Shown: positions 34,367-44,199, counted from the stretch's first letter. The stretch: DNA of 64,000 bases from Alicyclobacillus fastidiosus (GCF_026651875.1 NZ_CP104067.1:5136501-5200500), one strand, 5' to 3'. Numbers and translations: made by a program. Notes: a model not told the origin generated them from the sequence alone.

Positions 34367-35799
34367 TCTGCAACCCCCAATTCCGGCGTTGGCCACGAGA
34401 AGTCGCGAAGTTGTTCATACGCGTGGGAGACGCGCAAGATGGTGCTCTCCGCGAACGGCTTTGCCAGCACTTGGAACCCAACCGGCAGGCCGTCGACAAA
34501 GCCACAAGGGACACTCGCGCCCGGAATCCCCGCGAGGTTTGCCGGGATGGTGTAAATGTCGTTGAGGTACATCGCGAGTGGATCATCCGCCTTGTCGCCA
34601 AACGGGAACGCGGTAGTCGGCGTGGTCGGCATGATGATGACGTCGCACTGTTCGAACGCCTTCTCATAGTCTTGGCGAATGAGCGTGCGCATCTGCTGTG
34701 CCCGCTTGTAGTATGCGTCGTAGTACCCGGACGACAACGCGTACGTGCCGATGATGATCCGGCGCTTGACCTCCATGCCGAAGCCCTGACTCCGACTCTG
34801 CTCAAACATGTCGATCATGCTGCTCGCCTCTGCTCGCCGACCAAAGCGCACTCCGTCGTACCGCGACAGGTTAGACGAAGCCTCAGCCGGAGCAATTAAG
34901 TAGTACGTGGCGACGGCGTACTGCGAGTGCGGGAGTTCGACGTCGACAACTTGCGCGCCCTCCCCTTCGAACTTGCGAATCGCTTCGTCAACCGCCTGTT
35001 TGACTGCCTTGTTCAGTCCCGCTTCCGGCAGGTTGCGAACGATACCGATGCGCAAGCCTTTGACACCGAGCTTTAGGTCTCTGGTGAAGTCCTCGGCCTC
35101 GACTTTGGCAGACGTCGAATCGTACTCATCGTGACCACAGATGGCGTTCATCACGAGCGCTGCGTCCTCTGCCGTATTCGTGAACGGGCCAATTTGGTCG
35201 AGAGACGACGCGAACGCGATCAACCCATACCGCGATACTCGCCCATAGGTTGGTTTGAGGCCAAACACGCCACAAAATGCCGCAGGCTGGCGAATGGACC
35301 CACCCGTATCGGAACCGAGTGCAAACGGAACAATGCCCGCAGCAACTGCCGCCGCGGACCCACCGCTTGATCCACCAGGAACATATCCCTTGCCATATGG
35401 GTTTTTTGTCTTCTTGAACGCAGACGTCTCCGTCGTCGAGCCCATTGCGAATTCGTCCAGGTTCGTCTTCCCAATCAGCACACCGCCGGCCGCTTGCAGC
35501 TTATTTGCCACAGTCGCGCTGTACGGTGGAATGTAGTTTTCTAGGATTCGCGACGCGGCCGTCGTGCGAACGCCTTCCGTGCAGATGTTGTCCTTGAGCG
35601 CGTAAGGCACGCCGTTTAAGAGTCCAGTTTCGGCTTTCGCCGCCCTATCGAGAACGGCATCCTCGTCAACGGTGAGGAACGCCTCCAAATCGGAATCCAC
35701 TTGACGGACCGCTTCGAGTGATGCTTTCGCCCAATCGGAAGCGGTGGTTTCGCCTTTTTCGATAGACGTTAAAATCTCTGTTACACTATGTAATTTCAT
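34363..35799 (-). CDS. gatA: Asp-tRNA(Asn)/Glu-tRNA(Gln) amidotransferase subunit A
   Basis: A 478-residue amidase-signature subunit that releases ammonia from glutamine. The catalytic Ser-Ser-Lys triad lies in the amidase signature: Lys in YALKDNIC and the serines in GGSSGGSAAAVA and SDTGGSIRQPA. Length is normal. ATG 35799 overlaps the gatC stop by four bases (ATGA), and its own stop overlaps gatB. Confidence 0.98.
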   Translation of the reverse strand: MKLHSVTEILTSIEKGETTASDWAKASLEAVRQVDSDLEAFLTVDEDAVLDRAAKAETGLLNGVPYALKDNICTEGVRTTAASRILENYIPPYSATVANKLQAAGGVLIGKTNLDEFAMGSTTETSAFKKTKNPYGKGYVPGGSSGGSAAAVAAGIVPFALGSDTGGSIRQPAAFCGVFGLKPTYGRVSRYGLIAFASSLDQIGPFTNTAEDAALVMNAICGHDEYDSTSAKVEAEDFTRDLKLGVKGLRIGIVRNLPEAGLNKAVKQAVDEAIRKFEGEGAQVVDVELPHSQYAVATYYLIAPAEASSNLSRYDGVRFGRRAEASSMIDMFEQSRSQGFGMEVKRRIIIGTYALSSGYYDAYYKRAQQMRTLIRQDYEKAFEQCDVIIMPTTPTTAFPFGDKADDPLAMYLNDIYTIPANLAGIPGASVPCGFVDGLPVGFQVLAKPFAESTILRVSHAYEQLRDFSWPTPELGVAE

Positions 35800-36098
35800 G
35801 CGCCTCCGCCCCCTTCGAGTACGGCCGGCACGCGAACCTGTCCGGCTTCCGTTTCCGGCGCATTGGCGAGCGCTGCATCGCGAGACAAACTCGGGCGCAC
35901 TTCGTCTTCGCGCAAGACGTTGGTCTGTTCAAACGGATGGCTTGTCGGGATGACGCCATCCAAATCGACTTGCTGGAGTGACTCCGCATACTCCAAAATG
36001 TCGCTCAATTGGGGTGCGAGTAGGGATCGTTCAGCTTCGGGCATGGCTAAGCGAGCCAAGCGCGCGACGTGGCTGACCGTCTCTTCAGTGATCTTCAA
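35796..36098 (-). CDS. gatC: Asp-tRNA(Asn)/Glu-tRNA(Gln) amidotransferase subunit C
   Basis: A 100-residue small subunit that stabilises GatA on GatB. Typical segments are VSHVARLARLAM, LSDILEYAESL and the C-terminal VRPSLSRDAAL and VRVPAVLE. The start is TTG 36098 with GAGGAGG 10 bases upstream. First gene of gatCAB. The Gly-rich last residues overlap the gatA start. Confidence 0.96.
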   Translation of the reverse strand: MKITEETVSHVARLARLAMPEAERSLLAPQLSDILEYAESLQQVDLDGVIPTSHPFEQTNVLREDEVRPSLSRDAALANAPETEAGQVRVPAVLEGGGGA

Positions 36099-36248
36099 CA
36101 GCTTGTCCCTCCTCAGGAAACGTCGCAGGTATCGTTCTTTTCGGGATTATAGCACACCACGGTTGCCACCGCATGAGCGCGGCGGCGAGGCGTCGCCAGG
36201 TTCTCGCGATGGTCTGCGAAGAGCGGCAGCCGACTGTCCATCTTTGGA

Positions 36249-37208
36249 TCAATGCGACGCCAAGAGGACCAAAATGGAGGCCAAACTAAAGCAGATGCCA
36301 AGCAGATACATGAACGCCACCGTCTGAACCTGTGTCAGACCGGACTTCATCAACAGATGAAACGTGTGCCCTTTATCTGCCACATAAATCGGTCGATTCT
36401 CGCGAAAGCGTCGAAAGACGACCCACACGGTATCGAGAATTGGGACGCCAAGCGCTAGGACCGGCACGATGAGCGACACCAGCGTAGCGCTCTTAAATGC
36501 GCCGTCCACGGCAATGGCGGCCAACACGTATCCGAGGAACGTGGCTCCAGCGTCCCCCATGAAGATTCGAGCAGGGTGGAAATTGTGTTTGAGGAAGCCG
36601 ACAGAACTGCCCATCAGCACCACAGCGAGGATGGCGATGACGCCCTGGCCTTTGAGTACAGCGATGAAGACGAGCGTCAACGCCGAGATGGCTGCCAGAC
36701 CTGAAGCGAGTCCATCCACACCGTCGAGGAAGTTCATCATATTGGTAATGGCTACAACCCAAATCACGGTCGCCAGCCAGGAAACCCAAAGTGGGAACGT
36801 GTAGTACTCGTTGTGGAACGGAAGGTTCACACCCGTCATGCGAATTTGAAACAACATCAAGACGACCGCTGCGACGATTTGCATCAAGAACTTGGGCCAC
36901 GCCTTAAAATCACGGCCGCGAGTCTTGTAGAAGTCGTCGACAACCCCGATGCCAAAGATCAGGAAGCCTCCGACAGCAATTCCCCAAAATGTCGATCCAG
37001 CGCGTCCTAATACTCCAGCCGTGAGCACGAAGGACACATAAATGGCGATGCCACCTAAGAGGGGTATCGGTTCCTTGTGGATTTTGCGTTGGTTCGGTCT
37101 ATCGACAAAACCGGTTTTCAAAGCCACGCGTCGAATCGCTGGCACGACGGAGTAGGCAATTCCAAACGCCACAATAAAGCACATCAGATAGTACCAAATT
37201 GGAATCAT
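36249..37208 (-). CDS. Undecaprenyl-phosphate N-acetylhexosamine-1-phosphate transferase (TagO/WecA-like)
   Basis: A 319-residue integral membrane enzyme (about 10 helices) of the MraY/WecA/TagO family that attaches GlcNAc-1-P to undecaprenyl phosphate, starting wall polymer or exopolysaccharide synthesis. Conserved cytoplasmic loops are present: DRPNQRKIHKEPIPLLGG, the Asp pair GVVDDF, NFLDGVDGLASG, the FMGDAGATFLG metal site and the late VADKGHTFHLL His motif. ATG 37208 has GGGAGG at a somewhat long distance (about 13 bases). No other cell-wall polymer gene is adjacent. Confidence 0.93.
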   Translation of the reverse strand: MIPIWYYLMCFIVAFGIAYSVVPAIRRVALKTGFVDRPNQRKIHKEPIPLLGGIAIYVSFVLTAGVLGRAGSTFWGIAVGGFLIFGIGVVDDFYKTRGRDFKAWPKFLMQIVAAVVLMLFQIRMTGVNLPFHNEYYTFPLWVSWLATVIWVVAITNMMNFLDGVDGLASGLAAISALTLVFIAVLKGQGVIAILAVVLMGSSVGFLKHNFHPARIFMGDAGATFLGYVLAAIAVDGAFKSATLVSLIVPVLALGVPILDTVWVVFRRFRENRPIYVADKGHTFHLLMKSGLTQVQTVAFMYLLGICFSLASILVLLASH

Positions 37209-37446
37209 GATGGGTCAAAAGACCTCCCATTCAACCGGACAAATGTTCCGTACGTCGACCATTATACCACGCTTGATTGAAAGCACATTGATATTTGACG
37301 AGTTCGACGACAGTTGCAAACTTCTTGTCATGCCTGCCCACGCATGTACATAGATTGAAACAGGCACAGACAGGTTCACGCTACAGCACGTGCCCGGATC
37401 AGGGTCAGACCCGTTTCGGGCCGCATCCGAAGGAGGGCATACAGGA

Positions 37447-37593
37447 ATGACGGCTCACGACATCATTATCGGACTCATCATTGCGTTACCAGTCGCATTC
37501 TTTGTCGGCAGATACTCGACGCGCATTGCATTTTTTCACGCACACACAGAAGAAAAACTGACCGTCCCAGAATTTCTGCGCTCGCGCGAATAA
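37447..37593 (+). CDS. Small single-helix membrane protein
   Basis: A 48-residue protein with one hydrophobic segment (IIIGLIIALPVAFFVG) and a charged C-terminus ending VPEFLRSRE. The family is not recognised. GAAGGAGGG about 10 bases before the ATG argues for translation. It is followed by a hairpin shared with the convergent ligA. Confidence 0.6.
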   Translation: MTAHDIIIGLIIALPVAFFVGRYSTRIAFFHAHTEEKLTVPEFLRSRE

Positions 37594-37650
37594 CCTCCGC
37601 ACGGCGCAAAAGGAACACGGCGTACGGCAGAGACGCCAAAAGAAACGCTC

Positions 37651-37703
37651 AAAAAGAGCTGCCCCCACATGCCATCGAAGATGGGCTGACAGGGGCAGCC
37701 TTT
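37651..37703. terminator. Hairpin between the small membrane gene and ligA
   Basis: AAAGAGCTGCCCC pairs with GGGGCAGCCTTT (one bulged base) around a large loop containing GCC/GGC pairing. It separates convergent genes. Confidence 0.6.
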
Positions 37704-37765
37704 GGTGTGCTTTAGGACATCGATGATGGCGACGTCGGCCCTGCCATGGTCGCGCGAGCCAGTGG

Positions 37766-39802
37766 TCAGTACAAACCTGCCTCACGCACGACGTCGAGGA
37801 AAGCCGCTTCGTCGAGAATTCGCAAATTTGGGTTCTTCCCGGACGCGATGATCGATTCAGCCTTCTCCAACTTGCTGCCCGCCTTTTCACCCGCGACCAC
37901 AAAATCGGTCTTGGCGCTCACGCTTCCGCTGACGTTCCCGCCCAGCTGTTCAATCCATACAGAGGCCTGCTTTCGGTCGACCTCGCTCAAGGTTCCCGTC
38001 AGGACAACGGTCTTTCCGGTGAACACGCTCTCGATTTGCTCACTCACAGCGCCCAGGTAGGTCATGTTGACCCCGAGTTCGCGAAGCGATGCCAGTAACG
38101 ATTGAGCGGCCGGCGTGTCAAAGTAGAAGAGAATGCTCTTTGCCATCTTGGGTCCGACATCCGGAATTGCAGTCAGTTGGTCGAGCGTCGCCTGCTCGAT
38201 TGCGTCCATGCTGAGAAACGACTGAGCCAGGGTCTTCGCCGCCTTCTCACCGACTAGCCGAATACCGAGGCCGAACAACAGGCGCTCTAGGGAATTCCCC
38301 TTGCTGGCCTCGATAGACTGAAGCAACTTATCTGCGAGCTTCTCGCCCATCCGCTCCAGGGTCAGCAACTCCGCCTTCGTCAGACGGTATAAGTCAGCTA
38401 CCGTCTTCACCATCTGCCGGTCGAGCAATATCGCTATCCACTGCTCCCCGAGCCCGTCGATATTCATCGCGTCGCGGGACACGAAGTGAATTAATCCCTC
38501 GCGAATCAGCGCCGGACAGTTTGGATTCACGCAGCGCCATGCGGCCTCCTCCGGCAGGCGAAGCAGAGGTTCTTCGCACTGAGGGCATCGTTCTGGCATC
38601 GAAAAGGGAGGAATCTCTCCTTCGCGCTCCTCTGGAATCGACCGAACCACTTCCGGGATGATGTCTCCAGCCTTTTGAACGACAATTCGGTCGCCGACCC
38701 GAATGTCCTTTTCGCGGATGAGATCCTCGTTGTGCAGGGACGCGCGAGAGACGGTCGTGCCCGCCAACTGAACGGGATCGAACACGGCAGTTGGCGTCAC
38801 GGCGCCCGTGCGGCCCACATTCAAGTCAATGCGTCGAAGTATCGTCGTCGCTTGTTCCGCCGCGTACTTATATGCGATCGCCCAACGCGGACTCCTCGCC
38901 GTAAACCCGAGTTCCTGCTGCAAGGCCATATCGTCGACCTTAATCACCATGCCGTCGGTCGCGTAGGACAAACTGCGACGCTTTTCCGACCACTCGTCGA
39001 TGTAGCTTATCACCTCGTGAATGTCGCTGCACAACTTCCGCTCCCCATTGGCCGGGAGTCCGAGCGACCGTACGTAGTCGAGCGCCTCACTATGCCGCTC
39101 CACGGGATACTCCGAAGCGTCCGCCAATTGGTAGACGATGACGCCCAGGCGACGGCTTGCAGCGATGCGGGGATCCAGTTGCCGAAGCGAGCCGGCCGCC
39201 GCATTTCTCGGATTCGCGAACAGCGGCTCCCCTTGCTGCTCGCGTTGCTCGTTGAGGCGCAGAAACGACTGTTTCGGCATGTACGCTTCGCCGCGCACCT
39301 CCAACGTCACCGGTTCTGTCAGCTCCAGAGGAACGTTGCGGATGGTCCGGATATTGGACGTGATGTCTTCTCCAATCTCGCCGTCTCCGCGCGTCGCTCC
39401 GCGCACGAGCCTACCCTGTTCATAACGAAGCGAGACCGCGAGTCCGTCGATCTTCAATTCACAAACGTAGTGGACCTCATCGCCGACGACTTGGCGAACG
39501 CGGCGGTCAAATTCCAATAATTCCTCTGTGGAATAGGCGTTCGACAAGGAAAGCATCGGAATTTGGTGTTCGACTTTGACAAAACCCTCGGAAACGCTCG
39601 CGCCCACCCTCTGGGTGGGTGAACTCGGTGATTGTAACTCCGGGAATTGCGTCTCGAGTGAGATGAGTTCGCGCATCAGCGCATCCCACTGTGCGTCGGT
39701 AATCGAAGGGTTATCCTCCTGATAGTACCGCTGATTATGGTGCTCAATTTCCTTGCGCAGCGCGTCGACGCGAAGGCGCGCTTCGTCGATGGTCATCCCC
39801 AC
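37766..39802 (-). CDS. ligA: NAD-dependent DNA ligase
   Basis: A 678-residue ligase sealing nicks in replication and repair. The domains are in the usual order: N-terminal Ia domain (YYQEDNPSITDAQWD), adenylation domain with the nucleophilic Lys in ELKIDGLAV, OB fold, a four-Cys zinc finger (CPQCEEP and CVNPNCPA), helix-hairpin-helix repeats and a C-terminal BRCT (LTGTLSEVDRKQA). GTG 39802 follows GGAGGA by 7 bases. It lies 46 bases after pcrA, the usual pcrA-ligA operon. Confidence 0.98.
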   Translation of the reverse strand: MGMTIDEARLRVDALRKEIEHHNQRYYQEDNPSITDAQWDALMRELISLETQFPELQSPSSPTQRVGASVSEGFVKVEHQIPMLSLSNAYSTEELLEFDRRVRQVVGDEVHYVCELKIDGLAVSLRYEQGRLVRGATRGDGEIGEDITSNIRTIRNVPLELTEPVTLEVRGEAYMPKQSFLRLNEQREQQGEPLFANPRNAAAGSLRQLDPRIAASRRLGVIVYQLADASEYPVERHSEALDYVRSLGLPANGERKLCSDIHEVISYIDEWSEKRRSLSYATDGMVIKVDDMALQQELGFTARSPRWAIAYKYAAEQATTILRRIDLNVGRTGAVTPTAVFDPVQLAGTTVSRASLHNEDLIREKDIRVGDRIVVQKAGDIIPEVVRSIPEEREGEIPPFSMPERCPQCEEPLLRLPEEAAWRCVNPNCPALIREGLIHFVSRDAMNIDGLGEQWIAILLDRQMVKTVADLYRLTKAELLTLERMGEKLADKLLQSIEASKGNSLERLLFGLGIRLVGEKAAKTLAQSFLSMDAIEQATLDQLTAIPDVGPKMAKSILFYFDTPAAQSLLASLRELGVNMTYLGAVSEQIESVFTGKTVVLTGTLSEVDRKQASVWIEQLGGNVSGSVSAKTDFVVAGEKAGSKLEKAESIIASGKNPNLRILDEAAFLDVVREAGLY

Positions 39803-39848
39803 TGGTATTCCTCCAAGTCTACACTGGCGAAAGCCCTTCTTCAGGTGG

Positions 39849-42131
39849 TCAGTCTGCCGTCACCTTTGTAATGGGCGCAAACTTCGCAAACAGTTTGCGC
39901 TCGCCGATGGGAGCGAGAAAGCGAACAATCAGTTCCAAACTCTCTCCACTCCCGGTCTTAGAGACGATCTCGCCGACGCCCCACTTGCGGTGCTCCACGC
40001 GATCTCCAGGCTCATACGAAACCGATAAATCCGCACCGAAGGATTGGGGCATCGTCATCCTCGAGCCTTGAATTCCCGGGCTCGACGACACGGTGGAAGC
40101 AGGCGTAGAACTCGGGCGGAATGCGGCCCCAAAGTCCGCCCGAGACCGCATTTGGAAACCTTCCTTCTCCATATCCTGCTCCGGCATCTCGGCGAGAAAC
40201 CGAGAGGTCGTGAAGGGGCGCCGTTCGCCGAAGATCATACGGCTGCTGCACGTCGTGAGATACAGGCGCTCCATCGCACGCGTGATGCCCACATAGCACA
40301 GGCGGCGCTCCTCCTCCATCTCTTCTTCCGCGTCCAAGGCCCGCTTGTGCGGAAAGGTGCCCTCTTCCATGCCGACCAGGAAGACAACCGGGAATTCTAG
40401 TCCCTTCGCAGAGTGGAGGGTCATCATCGTGACGACCTGGCTATCCTGCTCGATTTCAGGCTTGCCCTTGTTCAAATCGCTGTCGGCCACCAGCGCGACG
40501 TCTGTCAAAAACTGTTCCAGGGCGCTCACCTCACCGTCGATGGTGCCGTTCTCGTCAAACTCCCGCGTGAGCGACAGGAACTCGTCCAAGTTTTCAAGCC
40601 TGCTCTGCGCCTCCAGCGTCTTCTCGGCCTCGAGTGACTCACGATATCCCGAGCGCAGCAGCAGTTCGTCCGTCAAGTCCGTGAGCGGGAGAAACGCGCG
40701 TTGTTGCGAGAGAGTGAGAATGAGTTGAACGAATCCCTGCAGCGCACTCGCGGCCCGCTTGCTGAGGCCTGCCGACGTGGCGCGCTGTGCGGCGTCGAAC
40801 AGCGAACACGCATTCGCGCGGGCGTAATCCTCCAGTTTGTCGATGGACGTCTGTCCAAGCCCCCGCTTGGGGACGTTCACCACGCGGATAAACGATACGT
40901 CGTCGTCCGGGTTCAGCACGAGCCGCAGATATGCGAGGACATCCTTGATCTCTTTGCGATCATAGAACTTCAGCCCGCCATAAATCCGGTACGGAATTCC
41001 CTTTTGCAGAAAAATTTCCTCGATGACGCGCGACTGGGCATTGGTCCGATACAAAACGCTAAAATCAGGGTACTTTCGGCCCTGCTTTACGTGCGCTTCG
41101 ATTTGGCTCGCCACGAAAATCGCTTCCGCGCGCTCGTCGGACGCGTGGTGAAGATACGCCTTTTCGCCCTCGCCAGCGCTGGTCCATAGATTCTTCTCCT
41201 TACGCATCCGGTTGTTTCGAATGACTTCGTTGGCGATGCGCAAAATTCTCCCTGTCGAGCGATAATTCTGCTCTAACCGAATCACCTGTGCATCCGGGTA
41301 GTCGCGTTCGAAGTCGAGGATGTTGCGGATGTTGGCACCGCGCCACCCGTAGATGGATTGGTCGGAATCGCCGACGACGCAGAGGTTTTTGCGCTTCTGC
41401 GCCAAGAGTTTGACGAGCATGTACTGCGCGTGGTTCGTATCCTGATACTCGTCCACGTGCACGTGTGTAAACCGATTCTGGTAGTAATTCAGCGTCTCCG
41501 GAGACTCCCTGAACAGTTCCACCGTCTTAAAAATGAGGTCATCGAAATCGAGCGACTGGTTTTGGCGCAGACGCCGCTCGTACTCGAGATACACGTCCCC
41601 GACCAGCCGTTCATAGGGCGATCCCGCCATATCCCGCACCTTGGCCCCGCCGCGCAACTCGTTTTTGTGCTGGCTGATCTCATGCAGGATGGCCTTGGGT
41701 TCATACTTTTTCACGTCGATGTTCAAATCTGACATCACTCGCTTGATCACAGACAGTTGATCTGCGCTATCCAGTACGGTAAACGACGTCGCGTATCCAA
41801 TCCGCTGAATGTCCCGCCGCAGGATGCGGGCGCACAGCGCGTGAAAGGTCGACGTCCAGATATCCGCACCCAGATTGCCAACGAGAACCTGGATGCGTTC
41901 ACGCATTTCGCGCGCTGCTTTGTTCGTGAATGTAATCGCCAAAATGGCCCATGGGGGCACCCGCCGTTCTGCGATCAGATACGCTATCCGCCGCGTCAAC
42001 ACACTGGTCTTGCCACTACCTGCGCCGGCCATGATGAGAAGCGGCCCATCCGTCGTCTGGACCGCACGCTGTTGTTCAGAATTGAGTCCCTGCAAAATGG
42101 ACTGTGCACTCGGCTGTTCCGTCAATGCCAC
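39849..42131 (-). CDS. pcrA: ATP-dependent DNA helicase PcrA (UvrD/Rep family)
   Basis: A 760-residue 3'-5' helicase of superfamily 1A. Motifs: Walker A AGAGSGKTSVLTRR, DEYQDTNHAQY (motif II), GDSDQSIYGWRGA (III), LEQNYRST (IV), TLHSAKGLEFPVVFLVG (V) and VGITRAMERLYL (VI), with a C-terminal Tudor-like RNA-polymerase-interacting tail (VEHRKWGVGEI). GTG 42131 is preferred, with AAAGGTG 8 bases upstream; a TTG six codons earlier is the alternative. First gene of the pcrA-ligA pair. Confidence 0.97.
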   Translation of the reverse strand: MALTEQPSAQSILQGLNSEQQRAVQTTDGPLLIMAGAGSGKTSVLTRRIAYLIAERRVPPWAILAITFTNKAAREMRERIQVLVGNLGADIWTSTFHALCARILRRDIQRIGYATSFTVLDSADQLSVIKRVMSDLNIDVKKYEPKAILHEISQHKNELRGGAKVRDMAGSPYERLVGDVYLEYERRLRQNQSLDFDDLIFKTVELFRESPETLNYYQNRFTHVHVDEYQDTNHAQYMLVKLLAQKRKNLCVVGDSDQSIYGWRGANIRNILDFERDYPDAQVIRLEQNYRSTGRILRIANEVIRNNRMRKEKNLWTSAGEGEKAYLHHASDERAEAIFVASQIEAHVKQGRKYPDFSVLYRTNAQSRVIEEIFLQKGIPYRIYGGLKFYDRKEIKDVLAYLRLVLNPDDDVSFIRVVNVPKRGLGQTSIDKLEDYARANACSLFDAAQRATSAGLSKRAASALQGFVQLILTLSQQRAFLPLTDLTDELLLRSGYRESLEAEKTLEAQSRLENLDEFLSLTREFDENGTIDGEVSALEQFLTDVALVADSDLNKGKPEIEQDSQVVTMMTLHSAKGLEFPVVFLVGMEEGTFPHKRALDAEEEMEEERRLCYVGITRAMERLYLTTCSSRMIFGERRPFTTSRFLAEMPEQDMEKEGFQMRSRADFGAAFRPSSTPASTVSSSPGIQGSRMTMPQSFGADLSVSYEPGDRVEHRKWGVGEIVSKTGSGESLELIVRFLAPIGERKLFAKFAPITKVTAD

Positions 42132-42290
42132 GCGCTCAACACCTTTCAAGAGCTTGTCTACAGATCATTATAACAGCCAGCGTCTCGCGAGGCGATCATC
42201 TGTTCGCGTATTGACGCGCGTTCGACGAGCAAGCAAAGCCGAATCGATGGTCAGATGGCAGCAGGAAGTAAAAGGAATTCAAAAATATTC

Positions 42291-42320
42291 TTGACGCGAC
42301 CCTCAACTACCTGCTATAGT
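42291..42320 (+). promoter_or_regulatory. Promoter of tRNA-Pro
   Basis: TTGACG (42291-42296), an 18-base spacer and TATAGT (42315-42320), placing the start about 25 bases before the tRNA. Confidence 0.8.
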
Positions 42321-42351
42321 GTCACTTGTCCCGTTCGACGGACCTTCTCTT

Positions 42352-42427
42352 CGGAATGTAGCTCAGGTGGTAGAGCGCACGGTTCGGGACCGTGAGGCCG
42401 CAGGTTCGAGTCCTGTCATTCCGACCA
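42352..42427 (+). tRNA. tRNA-Pro, anticodon CGG
   Basis: A 76-base cloverleaf with encoded CCA. The acceptor stem is CGGAATG/CATTCCG, the anticodon stem CACGG/CCGTG encloses loop TTCGGGA (anticodon CGG) and the T arm contains GGTTCGAGTCC. A truncated integrase lies immediately downstream, consistent with a tRNA used as an integration site. Confidence 0.97.
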
Positions 42428-42502
42428 ATGTAGTTGTAGCAAGGGATTATAGCATTTAGTGAACCGTGTGGTCGTAGAGAGACACGGTTGCACTAACCAA
42501 CG

Positions 42503-42547
42503 ACCACTTGTTTCCTGAGACGAAAATCAGGAAGGAAGTGGTTTTTT
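42503..42547 (+). terminator. Terminator/attenuator overlapping the start of the integrase remnant
   Basis: CCACTT and AAGTGG form the outer stem and TTCCTGA/TCAGGAA the inner stem, followed by TTTTTT. The stem's 3' half contains the GGAAGGAAG that would be the ribosome binding site of the following frame, so it may end the tRNA transcript and also hide that site. Confidence 0.85.
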
Positions 42548-42947
42548 GTTGATCAAATTTGCTATCAAGGACTTCATCGATGATCGCCAGTTGAAGAACC
42601 TATCCCAACACACCATCTCTGGTTATCAACGTACCCTTAGCGAATTTCATCAGTTCTGTGTGGAAAATAGTGTTGTGGATACTGGTGATGTGACACACTC
42701 TTTGGTCAAAAGATACTTTCTCTACTGTCAAGCGGAACGCGGCAACAATGCAGTGACGCTTAACCACAAGCTGATCAACATTCGAGCCTTCTTCAACTAT
42801 GCAGAAGCTGAATTGGAACTGTACAACGAAAAGAACAATCCTATCCGCAAAATGTCTAGATTCAAGACCGATGTAAAGATTGACGTATTTACGGATTATC
42901 ACATCAGACAAATGCTTCTGTACTATCCTGCGAAAAGCCCGATATAA
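42546..42947 (+). pseudogene. Truncated tyrosine recombinase (phage-type integrase), N-terminal part only
   Basis: 133 codons encoding the SAM-like core-binding domain of a tyrosine recombinase: DFIDDRQLKNLSQHTISGYQRTLSEFHQFC, VKRYFLYCQAERGNNAVTLNHKLINIRAFFNYAE and NPIRKMSR. It stops just after KIDVFTDYHIRQML, where the catalytic domain with the Arg-His-Arg-Tyr residues would begin, so the protein cannot recombine. TTG 42546 is the first possible start. Its position 119 bases after tRNA-Pro suggests the scar of an integrated element. Base composition is AT-richer than upstream. Confidence 0.8.
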
Positions 42948-42961
42948 ACAATTTGGTGTAG

Positions 42962-43005
42962 TGTAGACCTGTTAAAAATACGTCCTGACTTTTAACAGGT
43001 CTACA
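42962..43005. repeat. Perfect 16-bp inverted repeat (probable bidirectional terminator)
   Basis: TGTAGACCTGTTAAAA and its exact complement surround a 12-base loop. It lies between the integrase remnant and the convergent metallophosphoesterase. It could terminate both, or be an end of a lost element. Confidence 0.75.
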
Positions 43006-43054
43006 AATACCCAATCGTTCCACGTTAGTTAGACGATGCCTACCACTGCTTACC

Positions 43055-44077
43055 CTATACAGGATCTTTGGGGATGTTAACTGTATATTGGTCGATCCAT
43101 TGCTTGTTCGTGAAATCCCTTCCTTTTACTACGACTTTATCCTTGTATACTTGAACATAAAGCCCTTCACTGTCCCCTACCAAGCTGTTAGTGGTCGGAT
43201 CCCACGGATCACGAACACAAGAATCGTTAAATGCCGTAAACTTGCCTTGCCACATTGTCTCTGGTTGGTTTTTTAATGTCCAGTGGCCGTGACCGGAGAA
43301 TAAGATGATATGTGGATACTTATCTAGAATTTTTATGAAGTTATCGGAGTCAATGATGTAATTTCCGGTACTTCCTGCGACTGTATTAGGAATTGGTTGA
43401 TGCAAAAACACAAAAGACGGCTTATTGTGCGGTGAATTTTTCAATTCGTTATCTAACCATTGCAACTGTGTATCTGAAACCACAGCATTATCATAATAAT
43501 TAGGATTGGATATACGAGATTTTTCCGAACCTAATACGATAAAGTGGTACCCTTTAATTACAATAGAATAATAGAGACTAGGCATTCCGGTATTTTTCAA
43601 GTAGCGAGTAATTGCCGTTTGTTCGGTTTCCCCATTCGGAAATGCACTCGGGTTGTAATAACCATTCTCATCATAGAATGCATGATAGAATTCGTGATTA
43701 CCCATAGCAAACAACGTATGTCTCGGGTGTGGAGTTTCATTTAAGACCTTATTCATACTGTCATAATCTGTTTGCACACCTGTTACTGTAAGGTCACCAT
43801 CTATAACTAATGCATTGGTGTGTGGATTTATACTGTGAAGGTCCTGGAGAGCAGCTTGAAACTTGTTTTCTGCTACGTGATCGTAATATGGATTTCCCAC
43901 ATCATCTACACCTGCACGTAAATGAATATCACTAATCACAGCGAAGCTTAACTTAGGCTTATCAACCGACGTACTGGGAGATGTAATCGTTACCGGTTTA
44001 GCCTGTGCCTGTGGTACAAATGGAGCGGCTACTTTTGGTACCATACACAACGAAACGTTACTCGAAACTTTTCTCAC
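43055..44077 (-). CDS. Metallophosphoesterase (calcineurin-like), probably exported
   Basis: A 340-residue phosphoesterase with all five metal-site blocks: ISDIHLR (D-x-H), IDGDLT (GD), GNHEF, FVFLHQP (His) and SGHGHW (GHxH). Substrate unknown. The N-terminus ends in a signal-peptidase-like PQAQA-KP near residue 27, but the hydrophobic core before it is short and interrupted by Lys15 (SLCMVPKVAAPFVP), so export is likely ancestral and possibly impaired. GTG 44077 follows GGGAGG by 8 bases. A shortened paralogue lies at 48627-49157. The gene is AT-richer than the housekeeping region. Confidence 0.88.
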   Translation of the reverse strand: MRKVSSNVSLCMVPKVAAPFVPQAQAKPVTITSPSTSVDKPKLSFAVISDIHLRAGVDDVGNPYYDHVAENKFQAALQDLHSINPHTNALVIDGDLTVTGVQTDYDSMNKVLNETPHPRHTLFAMGNHEFYHAFYDENGYYNPSAFPNGETEQTAITRYLKNTGMPSLYYSIVIKGYHFIVLGSEKSRISNPNYYDNAVVSDTQLQWLDNELKNSPHNKPSFVFLHQPIPNTVAGSTGNYIIDSDNFIKILDKYPHIILFSGHGHWTLKNQPETMWQGKFTAFNDSCVRDPWDPTTNSLVGDSEGLYVQVYKDKVVVKGRDFTNKQWIDQYTVNIPKDPV

Positions 44078-44199
44078 CTTAGAGCCTCCCTTGAAGTCCT
44101 ACAAAATGAGAATAATGGTACATCTACGTGTCTAGCGAAGATAGTAATAATCTCGCATTTCGACGGTTTTTGCGCGGTAGGTATAGCCTAAGTAATTAC

